DNA of 64,000 nucleotides from Antarcticimicrobium luteum (GTDB lineage Bacteria > Pseudomonadota > Alphaproteobacteria > Rhodobacterales > Rhodobacteraceae): the NCBI RefSeq assembly GCF_004358185.1, contig NZ_SMUV01000073.1, forward strand, positions 186,001 through 250,000, read 5' to 3'. Of this stretch, positions 44,579 through 52,616 are shown one piece after another. A model generated the notes under the pieces. It was not told the origin of the DNA and did no database searches. It saw only the letters and a program-made list of their open reading frames with translations. How positions within the stretch are numbered: position 1 is the first letter of the stretch; each line of letters starts with the position of its first letter. A program made the position numbers and the translations under genes.

Positions 44579-45217
44579 ATGCGCTGGATTATCCTGTGGC
44601 TGCTGACGGTGCTGCCCCCCCTCCCGGCGCTGGCGGACGGCGAAAAGGCGGGCGCTTTCGACTATTACGTCCTCAGTCTGAGCTGGTCGCCCAACTGGTG
44701 CGCGACCGAGGGCGACGCGCGCCGGTCCGACCAGTGCCACCCCCGTCACGATCACGGCTGGGTGCTGCACGGGCTCTGGCCGCAGTACCATCGCGGCTGG
44801 CCCGCCTTCTGCCGCACGGGCGAGGCGTCCCCCAGCCGCGGCATGACCGCGGCGATGACCGACATCATGGGCAGTCCAGGCCTGGCCTGGCACCAGTGGA
44901 AGAAACACGGCACCTGTTCCGGCCTGTCCGCGCCAGCCTATTTCGCGCTGGCGCGGCGCGCCTATGAGGCCGTCAATCGGCCAGCGATATTCCGCAAGCT
45001 GGACCGAAGCGTGAAACTGCCGGCCAGCGTGGTGGAACAGGCCTTTTTGCAGGCCAATCCCGGCTGGAGCCGCGACATGCTGACCATCACCTGCAAGGAC
45101 GGCCATATCCAGGAGGCGCGACTGTGCCTGTCGCGCGATCTGAAACCGGTGCCCTGCGGCCGCGACGTGATCGCCGACTGCCCACTGAAAGACGCGGTGT
45201 TCGCGCCGGTGCGGTAA
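44579..45217 (+). CDS. ribonuclease T2 family protein
   Basis: A 212-residue exported RNase: signal peptide (ILWLLTVLPPLPALA), then both catalytic segments HGWVLHGLWPQ (CAS I) and WHQWKKHGTC (CAS II), giving two catalytic His plus Glu-position replaced by Gln/Lys-region residues as usual near WKKHG. Paired cysteines suggest disulfides and a periplasmic or extracellular location. GGAAAGAG lies before the ATG. Confidence 0.92.
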   Translation: MRWIILWLLTVLPPLPALADGEKAGAFDYYVLSLSWSPNWCATEGDARRSDQCHPRHDHGWVLHGLWPQYHRGWPAFCRTGEASPSRGMTAAMTDIMGSPGLAWHQWKKHGTCSGLSAPAYFALARRAYEAVNRPAIFRKLDRSVKLPASVVEQAFLQANPGWSRDMLTITCKDGHIQEARLCLSRDLKPVPCGRDVIADCPLKDAVFAPVR

Positions 45218-45259
45218 AGGAGGCGGTAAGGGCGGCGGCCGACGCCCCCGCCGCTGGTG

Positions 45260-45748
45260 TCAGCCCATCTCGTCCTGGCAGGCGATAACGGCCTCGAGCC
45301 CGACATAGGTGCCGCCCAGATCGATCGCCATGACCTCGCCGCCATCGTGATAGAGCGTCAGCGTGTACTTCTCGGCGATGTCGAACAGGAAATCGGGGTT
45401 GTCGAAATAGATATCGGCGCCGGGCACGTCGTTGAGATAGATCCCCTTGGCGACGCCGTCATATTGCTGACCGTCCAGATCGAAGGAGATGTCGTATGTC
45501 GCGCCCTCCTCGATGTCGCCCCAGGCCTCGTTGAAGGCGGTGATGTAACCGCTGCCCTCATTCCGGTCGAACCCGATACGAACCAGCGAGCCGTCATTGT
45601 AGGCCGCCTGGATCAGGCAACCGTCACCAAGGCTGGGGTCGATCATCACGTCCCAGCCGCCGGCGGTTCCCCATTGTTCGAGTTGCTGCGCCTGCAAGGC
45701 CCCTGCAGCGGCGATCAGCGCCGCCGCGGCCAGTGTCACGTATTTCAA
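45260..45748 (-). CDS. Hypothetical exported protein, probable TTG start
   Basis: A 162-residue protein with a signal peptide (KYVTLAAAALIAAAGALQA, cut before QQLEQWG) and a small mature domain rich in Asp, Gly and Tyr, with two cysteines (GDGCLIQAAY and VIACQDEMG) that could form a disulfide. Not recognised; the layout resembles secreted invasion-associated or lipoprotein-like small domains. AGGGGAG lies eight bases before TTG at 45748, so this start is favoured over a longer ORF whose N-terminus is not signal-like. Confidence 0.7.
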   Translation of the reverse strand: MKYVTLAAAALIAAAGALQAQQLEQWGTAGGWDVMIDPSLGDGCLIQAAYNDGSLVRIGFDRNEGSGYITAFNEAWGDIEEGATYDISFDLDGQQYDGVAKGIYLNDVPGADIYFDNPDFLFDIAEKYTLTLYHDGGEVMAIDLGGTYVGLEAVIACQDEMG

Positions 45749-45874
45749 TGTTGTCGCTCCCCTGTGGGCAGGCTTCCGACACCTATTGCGCAAAATGCCC
45801 TGCCCTGAATACAGTTTAAGTCAAATACACCACTCGACAAAGAGAAACCGTGCCAGCGCGGCGGCTGCGCGGAC

Positions 45875-46858
45875 TCACAGCTCCAGAACCGTGCTTCCGG
45901 TAGTGGCCCGCGCCTCCAGCGTGCGATGCGCCTTGACGACCTGATCCAGCGGAAAACGCTGATCGATGCGGATCGACACGTCGCCGTCCAGCACCTTGCG
46001 GAACAGGTGCTGCGCCATTGCCTGGCAGGCGTCGTGTTCGGCGATATGGGTGAACAGCGTGGGTCGGGTGATCTTGAGCGATCCCTTCTGTCCCAGCACC
46101 GCCAGGTTAAAGGGCGGCACCGGCCCCGAGGCATTGCCGAAAGAGATCATCATGCCCAGCGGTTTCAGGCAATCGAGCGAGCCGTCAAAGGTGTCCTTGC
46201 CCACCGAATCCATCACCGCGTCGACCCCCTTGCCGCCGGTCAGCTCGCGCACACGGGCGACGAAATCCCCGGTCCGGTAGTTGATGCAGTGGGTTGCGCC
46301 ATGCTCCAGCGCGAGGCGGCATTTTTCATCGGTTCCGGCAGTCCCGATCAGGGTGATCCCCTCGGACCGCGCCCATTGACAGGCGATCAGCCCGACGCCG
46401 CCGGCGGCGGCATGGAACAGCACCGTATCGCCGCGTTTCAGCGGGGTGGTGCGATGAAACAGGTATTCCACCGTCATCCCCTTGAGCATCATGGCGGCGG
46501 CCTGGTCATAGCCGATTGCGTCGGGCAGCGGGCAAATCTGGGCAGCGGGCATCACCCGCGCCTCGGTATAGGCGCCGGGGGGCATCGCCGCATAGGCGGC
46601 CCGGTCGCCCGGCCTCAGGTGGGTGACGCCCTCGCCCACCGCCTCGATAACGCCGGCGGCCTCCATGCCCAGCGGATGCGGCAGCGCCATCGGGTAAAGC
46701 CCGCTGCGCTGATAGACGTCGATGAAATTCAGCCCGCAGGCGCGGTGCCTGATGCGGACCTCGCCCGGACCCGGATCGCCCAGCGGACGATCCTCGATCT
46801 CCATCACCTCCGGCCCGCCGGCCTGGTGGAACATGACGGTGCGCGCGGTTTCGGTCAT
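45875..46858 (-). CDS. quinone oxidoreductase (Qor, medium-chain family)
   Basis: A 327-residue zinc-free MDR-family protein: N-terminal GroES-like domain, then an NADPH-binding loop HAAAGGVGLIACQWA and the conserved NYRTGDFVARVRELT region. E. coli Qor and mammalian zeta-crystallin homologues reduce quinones by one or two electrons. The start at 46858 gives the family N-terminus TETARTVMFHQAGGPEVM. A second, related oxidoreductase lies 1.3 kb away (48113-49096). Confidence 0.9.
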   Translation of the reverse strand: MTETARTVMFHQAGGPEVMEIEDRPLGDPGPGEVRIRHRACGLNFIDVYQRSGLYPMALPHPLGMEAAGVIEAVGEGVTHLRPGDRAAYAAMPPGAYTEARVMPAAQICPLPDAIGYDQAAAMMLKGMTVEYLFHRTTPLKRGDTVLFHAAAGGVGLIACQWARSEGITLIGTAGTDEKCRLALEHGATHCINYRTGDFVARVRELTGGKGVDAVMDSVGKDTFDGSLDCLKPLGMMISFGNASGPVPPFNLAVLGQKGSLKITRPTLFTHIAEHDACQAMAQHLFRKVLDGDVSIRIDQRFPLDQVVKAHRTLEARATTGSTVLEL

Positions 46859-47085
46859 CCCGTCCCCTCCCCTCTTCAATCCTTGTTTGCCGGGCCGATC
46901 ATGCCGCAATCCGCGCCGGTGTCCATGCCCCATCGGCCCCGCACGCGCCGCTCCCGAAGGCGTGAGCGCAGGCTGCGCCGATTTGTGCTAAACTAACGGC
47001 CTAAGGTGCCGTCCGGTCTGGCCGTCGGCAACATCGGGCCAGATCCCGGATCCACGGCGCAGAGAACCGCCATGGAGGAAGAGAT

Positions 47086-47943
47086 ATGGCACATACAATC
47101 GGAAACCCGCTGTCCTGGACCGCGCGCAATCTGGGCGCGGCCGGGCACTATCTGGGCGAGGCGACGGAGCGTCTGGGCGGCGATCACACTGTCGCCATGC
47201 CGCAAACCCGCAGACTGGAGATGGCCGATATCGGCCATGCCCTGCGCGCCGGATGGGGCGATTTCCTTGCCGGGCGCAGCGACGTGATGTTCCTGGTGCT
47301 GGTCTATCCGGTGGTGGGGCTGGTGCTGATGGGCTTCGCGCTGCACATGCAGCTGTTGCCGCTGTTGCTGCCGCTGGTGATGGGCTTTGCCCTGCTGGGG
47401 CCGGTGGCGGCGGTGGGCCTCTACGAGATGAGCCGGCGGCGCGAGGCGGGGCAGACCGCCAGCTGGATCGACGGGCTCGGCGTGCTGCGCAGCCCCCGCT
47501 TTGGCGCGATTCTGGTGCTGGGGCTCTATCTGGCCGGGCTGTTCCTCGGCTGGATGCTCACCGCACGGGGGATCTATGCCCTGACCCTGGGACCAGCGGC
47601 GCCGGCCTCGGCCTCCGCGTTCCTGCGCGATGTGGCCACGACGCCGGCGGGCTGGCTCATGGCGGTCGCCGGCTCTGCGGTGGGGGCCTGTTTCGCTCTG
47701 CTCGCCCTGGCAACAAGCGTGGTGTCCTTTCCGATGCTGCTGGATCGCAACGTCAGCGTGCCGGTGGCGGTGGCGACCTCGGTCAGGCTGATGCGCGAGA
47801 ACCCACGCGTGGTGCTGAGCTGGGGCGCGCTGATCGGGGCCGCGCTGAGTCTGGCGGCGATCCCGCTGCTGCTGGGGCTGGTGATTGTGCTGCCGGTGCT
47901 GGGCCACGCCAGTTGGCATTTCTATCGCCGCGCGGTGGTTTGA
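47086..47943 (+). CDS. DUF2189 domain membrane protein
   Basis: A 285-residue integral membrane protein with about six helices in three pairs. The cytosolic N-terminal region (residues 1-55) carries ADIGHALRAGWGDFLAGRSDV, and the central PVAAVGLYEMSRRREAG loop is typical of DUF2189 proteins (unknown function, several near cytochrome oxidase genes). GGAGGAAGAG precedes the ATG. The 227-bp space upstream includes a TAAACT-type promoter-like patch near 46990 and no gene. Confidence 0.85.
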   Translation: MAHTIGNPLSWTARNLGAAGHYLGEATERLGGDHTVAMPQTRRLEMADIGHALRAGWGDFLAGRSDVMFLVLVYPVVGLVLMGFALHMQLLPLLLPLVMGFALLGPVAAVGLYEMSRRREAGQTASWIDGLGVLRSPRFGAILVLGLYLAGLFLGWMLTARGIYALTLGPAAPASASAFLRDVATTPAGWLMAVAGSAVGACFALLALATSVVSFPMLLDRNVSVPVAVATSVRLMRENPRVVLSWGALIGAALSLAAIPLLLGLVIVLPVLGHASWHFYRRAVV

Positions 47944-48065
47944 GGGGCTCAGAGGCCTCGTTCAAACCTTCCTCCCGGCGTTCCCGCCGAACGGTGGGGG
48001 AAAGGCGGCCTGGGGTCTGTGCGGTCAGTCCCCGCTCCCAGCCCAAAGGCGCCTCGGCGTCCCTG

Positions 48066-48088
48066 CCCTCCCCCTGCCAGGGGGAGGG
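48066..48088. repeat. Intergenic GC palindrome (copy 2)
   Basis: Arms CCCTCCCCC / GGGGGAGGG around TGCCA in the space between two convergent genes, followed by ATAGGGAGGGGG. Related in design and flanks to the unit at 34069-34090. Confidence 0.5.
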
Positions 48089-48112
48089 ATAGGGAGGGGG
48101 CGCCGAGGCGCC

Positions 48113-49096
48113 TCACCCCACCTTCATCACGACCTTGCCGATATGCCCCGCGCTTTCCAGCCTCGCATGGGCTGCGGCGGCCTCCTCCAGCGGGAACTCG
48201 CTGTCCATCACCGGGGCGATGCGGCCCGCATCCAGAAGCGGCCACACCTTCTCGGCCAGATCCTGCGCGATCCGCGCCTTGGCCAGATCGCTCTGCGGGC
48301 GCAGGGTCGAGCCGGTGATGGTCAGCCGCCGGGTCATCACCTGCGCAAAGTTCAGTTCGACCTTCGGCCCGCTCAGGAACGCAATCTGCACCAGCCGCCC
48401 GTCGTCCGCCAGCGCCCGCACGTTGCGCGGGATATAATCGCCGCCCACCATGTCGAGGATCAGATCGGCGCCGCCCGCCGCGCTCAGCACCTCGACGAAA
48501 TCCTCGTCGCGGTAGTTGATCGCCCGCTCGGCGCCCAGATCGGTGCAGACCCTGCATTTCTCATCCGACCCGGCGGTGGCGAAGACCCGCGCGCCGAAGG
48601 CATTGGCAAGCTGGATCGCGGTGGTGCCGATGCCCGAGGTACCGCCATGCACCAAGAACCGCTCGCCGCCCTTCAGCCCGCCACGGGTGAACACATTGGT
48701 CCAGACGGTGAAATAGGTCTCCGGCAGGCAGGCGGCCTCCTTCATCCCCATTCCTTGGGGAATGCGCAGGCAATGGGCGGCCGGCGTCGCCACGTACTCG
48801 GCATAACCACCGCCCGGCAGCAGCGCGCACACCTGATCGCCGACGGCCCAGTCGCTCACCCCCGCGCCCAGCGTCACCACCTCGCCCGAAGCCTCCAGCC
48901 CCGGTAGGTCGCTGGCCCCCGGCGGCGGCGCATAGGCACCGGCCCGCTGCAGCGCGTCGGGGCGGTTGACCCCGGCATAGGCCACCTTGATCACCACCTG
49001 GCCATGGCCCGGCTGCGGCACCGGGCGTTCGGCCAGTTTCAGAACCTCCGGCCCGCCCGGCTGGCTGATCTCGACGGCTCGCATGGTCTGGGTCAT
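48113..49096 (-). CDS. NAD(P)H-quinone oxidoreductase (PIG3-like)
   Basis: A 327-residue zinc-free MDR-family enzyme. N-terminal AVEISQPGGPEVLKLAERPVPQPGHGQV, family loop NRPDALQRAGAYAPPPGASDLPGLE and NADPH site VHGGTSGIGTTAIQLANAFG match the PIG3/quinone-oxidoreductase subfamily. AAGGAG precedes the ATG at 49096 (MTQTMRAVEIS). Role probably quinone or enone reduction; distinct from the qor-like gene at 45875. Confidence 0.9.
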   Translation of the reverse strand: MTQTMRAVEISQPGGPEVLKLAERPVPQPGHGQVVIKVAYAGVNRPDALQRAGAYAPPPGASDLPGLEASGEVVTLGAGVSDWAVGDQVCALLPGGGYAEYVATPAAHCLRIPQGMGMKEAACLPETYFTVWTNVFTRGGLKGGERFLVHGGTSGIGTTAIQLANAFGARVFATAGSDEKCRVCTDLGAERAINYRDEDFVEVLSAAGGADLILDMVGGDYIPRNVRALADDGRLVQIAFLSGPKVELNFAQVMTRRLTITGSTLRPQSDLAKARIAQDLAEKVWPLLDAGRIAPVMDSEFPLEEAAAAHARLESAGHIGKVVMKVG

Positions 49097-49228
49097 CTGA
49101 CACTCCTTGTTCCGTGGCGCGGCGTCGCGCCCGCATCGCTTTGTCCCCGGGCATACACCGAAATTCCCCCGCGCGCGAGAGAGCGCCGCCGCTTGCCGCC
49201 GGGCCGCAATCGGATAAGGTGCCGGCCC

Positions 49229-49582
49229 ATGTTTCCGCTAATGCTCTACCTCTCGCTGGGCGCCAATGTGGCGATCACCCTGCCGCTGACCTGGATGGCC
49301 CTGCGCGGCGGGACCGCAATCTGTACGGTTCTCGGCCCGGACTCCCCGTCCCGCCGCCTGCTGGCGTGCCTCTTTGCCACCGTCACGCTGCTAAGCCTGC
49401 TGGGTCTTTACGCCTGGCCCACCGGTCACGACGAAACTGCCATGGCGGTTCTGCTGGGGCTTTTGCCCACCCAGATCCTCTGGTCGCTGATGGCCGTTCC
49501 GGCGCTGCCCCGCAACCCGTTGCTTTGGGGCGGCCTCGCGCTCAGCGCGCTGCACGGGGTGACGCTGAGCGTGGTACTCTAA
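49229..49582 (+). CDS. Hypothetical membrane protein
   Basis: A 117-residue hydrophobic protein with four likely helices (LYLSLGANVAITLPLTWMAL, LACLFATVTLLSLLGLYAW, AVLLGLLPTQILWSLMAV, LLWGGLALSALHGVTLSVV). Not recognised. The start at 49229 is the first ATG beginning a membrane-like sequence. Its stop interlocks with that of the convergent COQ9 gene over four bases. Confidence 0.7.
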   Translation: MFPLMLYLSLGANVAITLPLTWMALRGGTAICTVLGPDSPSRRLLACLFATVTLLSLLGLYAWPTGHDETAMAVLLGLLPTQILWSLMAVPALPRNPLLWGGLALSALHGVTLSVVL

Positions 49583-50265
49583 TCCGCGCCGCCGACCGAA
49601 CCCGGCAGGTCGCCGCGCCGGTCCTTTGGCGCATGGATCTGCGCCGCCAGCCACTCAGGCCCGGCCAGCAGGGGTTTCAGCAGCGGGTTGCCCCGGACCT
49701 TTGCCTTCATTCCCTCGAAGCGCATCACATCGTCGATCCGCCGGTCGAGAAAGGCCCAGGTCGCCTCGTGACCGGGGCTGTCATCACCGAGCCAATAAAG
49801 CACCGTGGAGGAATAGACCGCCGACAGCGTCGCGCGCTTGGTGTACCAGTTCACATCGCGCGAGGTATCGCCCAGCGTATTCCAGATCAGATCGCAGGTG
49901 CCCCAGATCGCCTTTGCCCCATCGGCGGCATATTGCGGCATCGCGAACAGAGTGACGCCGCGGCGCACCGCCTCCCTGTCCGGGACCGCCTCGAGCCGGA
50001 GCCGCACCGCCAACGCGATCTTGTCTCGAAAGCGCATCCCGTCGAGGTGCGACGCGCCCAGCAGCTCCAGCATCATCGCGTCGCCGCGGGCATGAAACCC
50101 CAGCGCCAGATCTACCGCCCCCCGGGGGCAGAGCGCCCGCGCCAGAGCCGGGTCGATGCCGGCATCCGCGACCGCGGCCTTGAAGGTTGCCTCGGTCCAG
50201 CCGTCGAAGGCCACATGGATCAGCGCGGCGTCCAGAAGCCTGTCCTTGATGTCATCGTGTTGCAT
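49579..50265 (-). CDS. COQ9 family protein (ubiquinone biosynthesis)
   Basis: A 228-residue soluble helical protein of the TetR-like COQ9 fold. Hallmarks: HVAFDGWTEATFKAAVADAG at the N-terminus, the central AMPQYAADGAKAIW and NWYTKRATLSAVYSSTVLYWLGD. COQ9 binds lipids and supports the Coq7 hydroxylation step. AAGGAGG lies eight bases upstream of the ATG at 50265. Together with the polyprenyl synthase at 14.6 kb it points to Q10 production. Confidence 0.92.
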   Translation of the reverse strand: MQHDDIKDRLLDAALIHVAFDGWTEATFKAAVADAGIDPALARALCPRGAVDLALGFHARGDAMMLELLGASHLDGMRFRDKIALAVRLRLEAVPDREAVRRGVTLFAMPQYAADGAKAIWGTCDLIWNTLGDTSRDVNWYTKRATLSAVYSSTVLYWLGDDSPGHEATWAFLDRRIDDVMRFEGMKAKVRGNPLLKPLLAGPEWLAAQIHAPKDRRGDLPGSVGGAD

Positions 50266-50299
50266 GAGTCTGGCCTCCTTTGGCATTCGCCCCGCACAC

Positions 50300-50328
50300 T
50301 AGACAAGATAGGCGCTGCTTGCTATACG
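50300..50328 (+). promoter_or_regulatory. Candidate rpsU promoter
   Basis: TAGACA (50300-50305) and TATACG (50323-50328) with 17-bp spacing, giving an mRNA leader of about 47 nt before rpsU. Confidence 0.5.
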
Positions 50329-50381
50329 GCCACTTCCTGCAAATCCTTGCAACTCGAATCTAGAAAGGTGGTGACAACCAC

Positions 50382-50588
50382 ATGCAGGTTAGTGTTCGCG
50401 ACAACAATGTCGATCAGGCGCTTCGTGCCCTGAAGAAGAAGCTGCAGCGCGAAGGCGTTTTCCGCGAAATGAAGCTCAAGCAACATTTCGAGAAACCGTC
50501 CGAGAAAAAAGCGCGCGAAAAAGCTGAAGCGATTCGGCGTGCCCGTAAGCTGGCGCGCAAAAAAGCTCAGCGCGAGGGGATGCTCTAA
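50382..50588 (+). CDS. rpsU: 30S ribosomal protein S21
   Basis: A 68-residue highly basic protein: [25 protein letters not shown], then [26 protein letters not shown], ending in a Lys/Arg-rich helix. It binds 16S rRNA near the anti-Shine-Dalgarno region. AAAGGTGGTG precedes the start; a terminator follows. Locally less GC-biased than neighbours, as expected for ribosomal genes. Confidence 0.97.
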   Translation: MQVSVRDNNVDQALRALKKKLQREGVFREMKLKQHFEKPSEKKAREKAEAIRRARKLARKKAQREGML

Positions 50589-50628
50589 GCACACCCGGAA
50601 GCGGTTTATTCTGACGCTTATTCAGACG

Positions 50629-50664
50629 ACCCCCGTGGCCTGGCCCGGGGGTTTGTCTTTTTTT
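50629..50664 (+). terminator. Rho-independent terminator after rpsU
   Basis: Stem ACCCCCG / CGGGGGT with inner TGGCC...GGCC-like pairing, followed by a T-rich tract TTTGTCTTTTTTT. It ends seven bases before the convergent mntH stop. Confidence 0.85.
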
Positions 50665-50670
50665 CGGGGG

Positions 50671-52020
50671 TCAGCCCAGCCCCTGAACGCTGAGGCCGAA
50701 GGTCTGAAACAGCAGCACCGCGTTGAGGCACAGGACAATCCCCGCCCCGATTACCGCCAGCGCCCGCACCGGCCAGCCGATGCGGAATGCGCCCATGATG
50801 TCGCTGCGCGAGACAAAAATGATCAGCGCTACCATCGGCACCGGCAGCGCAATCGACAGAATAACCTGTGACATCACCAGTGCCTGGGTCGCGTTCACCC
50901 CCATTGCCACCACCGCAAAGGCGGGGATCATCGTCACCGCGCGGCGGAGCCAGATCGGCAGGCGCATGCGGACAAAGCCCTGCATGATCAGCTGGCCGGC
51001 CATTGTTCCCACCACCGAGCTGGAGATGCCCGAGGCGATCAGAGAGACCAGAAAGACCGCCGCAGCGGCGCCGCCCAGCAGCGGCGTCAGCATGTGATAG
51101 GCGGTCTCGATTTCGGCCACCTCGGCATGGCCGGAATGAAAGGCGCCGGCGGCCATCATCACCATGGCGATGTTCACCATCCCGGCGGCGGCCAGCGCCA
51201 GCACCACCTCGCGGTTGGAGAATTTCACGACCGCGCGGCGGTCGATGTCATGGCGCACCAGCGCGCGGTTCTGGGTCAGGCCGGAATGCAGATAGATCGC
51301 GTGCGGCATCACCGTGGCGCCGATGATGCCCACCGCGATGGTCAGCGCCGTCAGATCGGGCAGATTCGGGGTGATCAACCCGGCCCCGGCCGCGCCCCAG
51401 GCGACCGGAGCGATGAATATCTCGATCAGGTAGCACAGGCCGATGATGGCGACAAAGGTGCCGATGATCAGCTCCATCGGGCGAAACCCGCGCGCCTCGA
51501 ACAGCAGGATGCCATAGGTCACCACGGCGGTGACCCCCATCCCCGCCATCAGCGGCATGTCGAACAGCAGCGCCAGACCGATGGCGCCGCCCAGGAACTC
51601 GGCCAGGTCGGTGGCCATCGCCGCGATCTCGCTCACCGCCCACATGACCCAGACCACGGGGCGCGGGAAATGATCGCGGCAGAGCTCGGCCAGGTTCCGG
51701 CCGGTCACGATACCCAGCCGCGCCGAGAGCGACTGGAACAGCATGGCGATAAGGTTGGCGATCAGCACCACCCAGAGCAGCGAATAACCGTATCCCGCCC
51801 CGGCCTGGATGTTGGTGGCATAGTTGCCGGGGTCCATATAGGCGACCGAGGCGATGATGGCCGGCCCCGCGAACAGAAACGCTGCGCGCGGTCCCCGGCG
51901 CCGCCCCTCGAGCACTTCGGTCATGCCGAGGCGCGTGCGGCCAGTCGATGTCGACTTCATCTCTTCGTGTTCCCGTCTGCCGACCGCCTTGTCGATGGGG
52001 TCGACCTCAATTAAAGCCAT
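50671..52020 (-). CDS. mntH: Nramp-family Mn2+ (divalent metal) transporter
   Basis: A proton-coupled metal importer with eleven helices. Metal-site motifs DPGNYATN in helix 1 and the MPHAIYLHS motif in helix 6 are intact. The longest frame (449 aa, start 52020) is used; a start at 51960 (MKSTST) is equally possible because neither has a clear Shine-Dalgarno and the first overlaps a direct repeat. Divergent from mntR, so manganese-repressed expression is expected. Confidence 0.94.
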   Translation of the reverse strand: MALIEVDPIDKAVGRREHEEMKSTSTGRTRLGMTEVLEGRRRGPRAAFLFAGPAIIASVAYMDPGNYATNIQAGAGYGYSLLWVVLIANLIAMLFQSLSARLGIVTGRNLAELCRDHFPRPVVWVMWAVSEIAAMATDLAEFLGGAIGLALLFDMPLMAGMGVTAVVTYGILLFEARGFRPMELIIGTFVAIIGLCYLIEIFIAPVAWGAAGAGLITPNLPDLTALTIAVGIIGATVMPHAIYLHSGLTQNRALVRHDIDRRAVVKFSNREVVLALAAAGMVNIAMVMMAAGAFHSGHAEVAEIETAYHMLTPLLGGAAAAVFLVSLIASGISSSVVGTMAGQLIMQGFVRMRLPIWLRRAVTMIPAFAVVAMGVNATQALVMSQVILSIALPVPMVALIIFVSRSDIMGAFRIGWPVRALAVIGAGIVLCLNAVLLFQTFGLSVQGLG

Positions 52021-52062
52021 AGCTACACTTTTGACAATAGGTGACGGAATTTAGCCATAACT
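52015..52062. promoter_or_regulatory. Direct repeats in mntH-mntR intergenic region
   Basis: AGCCATAGCT (52015-52024) and AGCCATAACT (52053-52062), 38 bp apart, flank a TTGACA (52031-52036) in the AT-rich divergent region. Possible MntR sites, though they are not the classical MntR palindrome. Confidence 0.4.
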
Positions 52063-52160
52063 TCTGTCCAATCTGAAAGCCGGTTTGCAAATTGAAGCGG
52101 CATCTGTAATCTGTTCCTTCTCTATTGATCCGCCCCGCGCAGACCGGAGACATCAATCCT

Positions 52161-52616
52161 GTGCCCCACCGCCCGCCCTCAGTGCCCAGCCCCGGGGCCG
52201 AAGCCGAAGCAGCGGCGCAACCGGACCGCTTCAACCAGGCACGGGCGGCGCAATCTGTCGCGATTCTCGAGGATTACGCCGAGATGATCGGCGATCTGAT
52301 GGAGGAGATGGGCGAGGCGCGGATCACTGATATAGCCCGGCGGATGGGGGTGACCCATCCCACCGCGACCAAGGCCGTGGCGCGACTGAAACGCGAGGGG
52401 CTGGCGGTCTCGCGCCCCTATCGCGGCGTCTTTCTGACCGAGGAGGGGCTGGCGCTGGCCGACCGGGTGCGGGCGCGGCATCGTACGGTGGTGGCGGTTC
52501 TGGTGGCGCTGGGGGTGCCGCCCGAGACCGCCGAGATGGACGCCGAGGGAATGGAGCACCATGTCTCGGACGTGACGCTGAAGGCTTTCGAATCCTATCT
52601 GGAGCGTGGCACCTAG
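52161..52616 (+). CDS. mntR: manganese-binding transcriptional regulator MntR
   Basis: A 151-residue DtxR-family protein. N-terminal winged helix (ILEDYAEMIGDLMEEMGEARITDIARRMGVTHPTATKAVARL) and C-terminal metal-binding and dimerisation segment with the characteristic MDAEGMEHHVSD motif. No ATG is available; GTG at 52161 with GGAG upstream is preferred over TTG at 52125. Represses mntH when Mn2+ is abundant. Its stop interlocks with that of the convergent P450 gene. Confidence 0.93.
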   Translation: MPHRPPSVPSPGAEAEAAAQPDRFNQARAAQSVAILEDYAEMIGDLMEEMGEARITDIARRMGVTHPTATKAVARLKREGLAVSRPYRGVFLTEEGLALADRVRARHRTVVAVLVALGVPPETAEMDAEGMEHHVSDVTLKAFESYLERGT

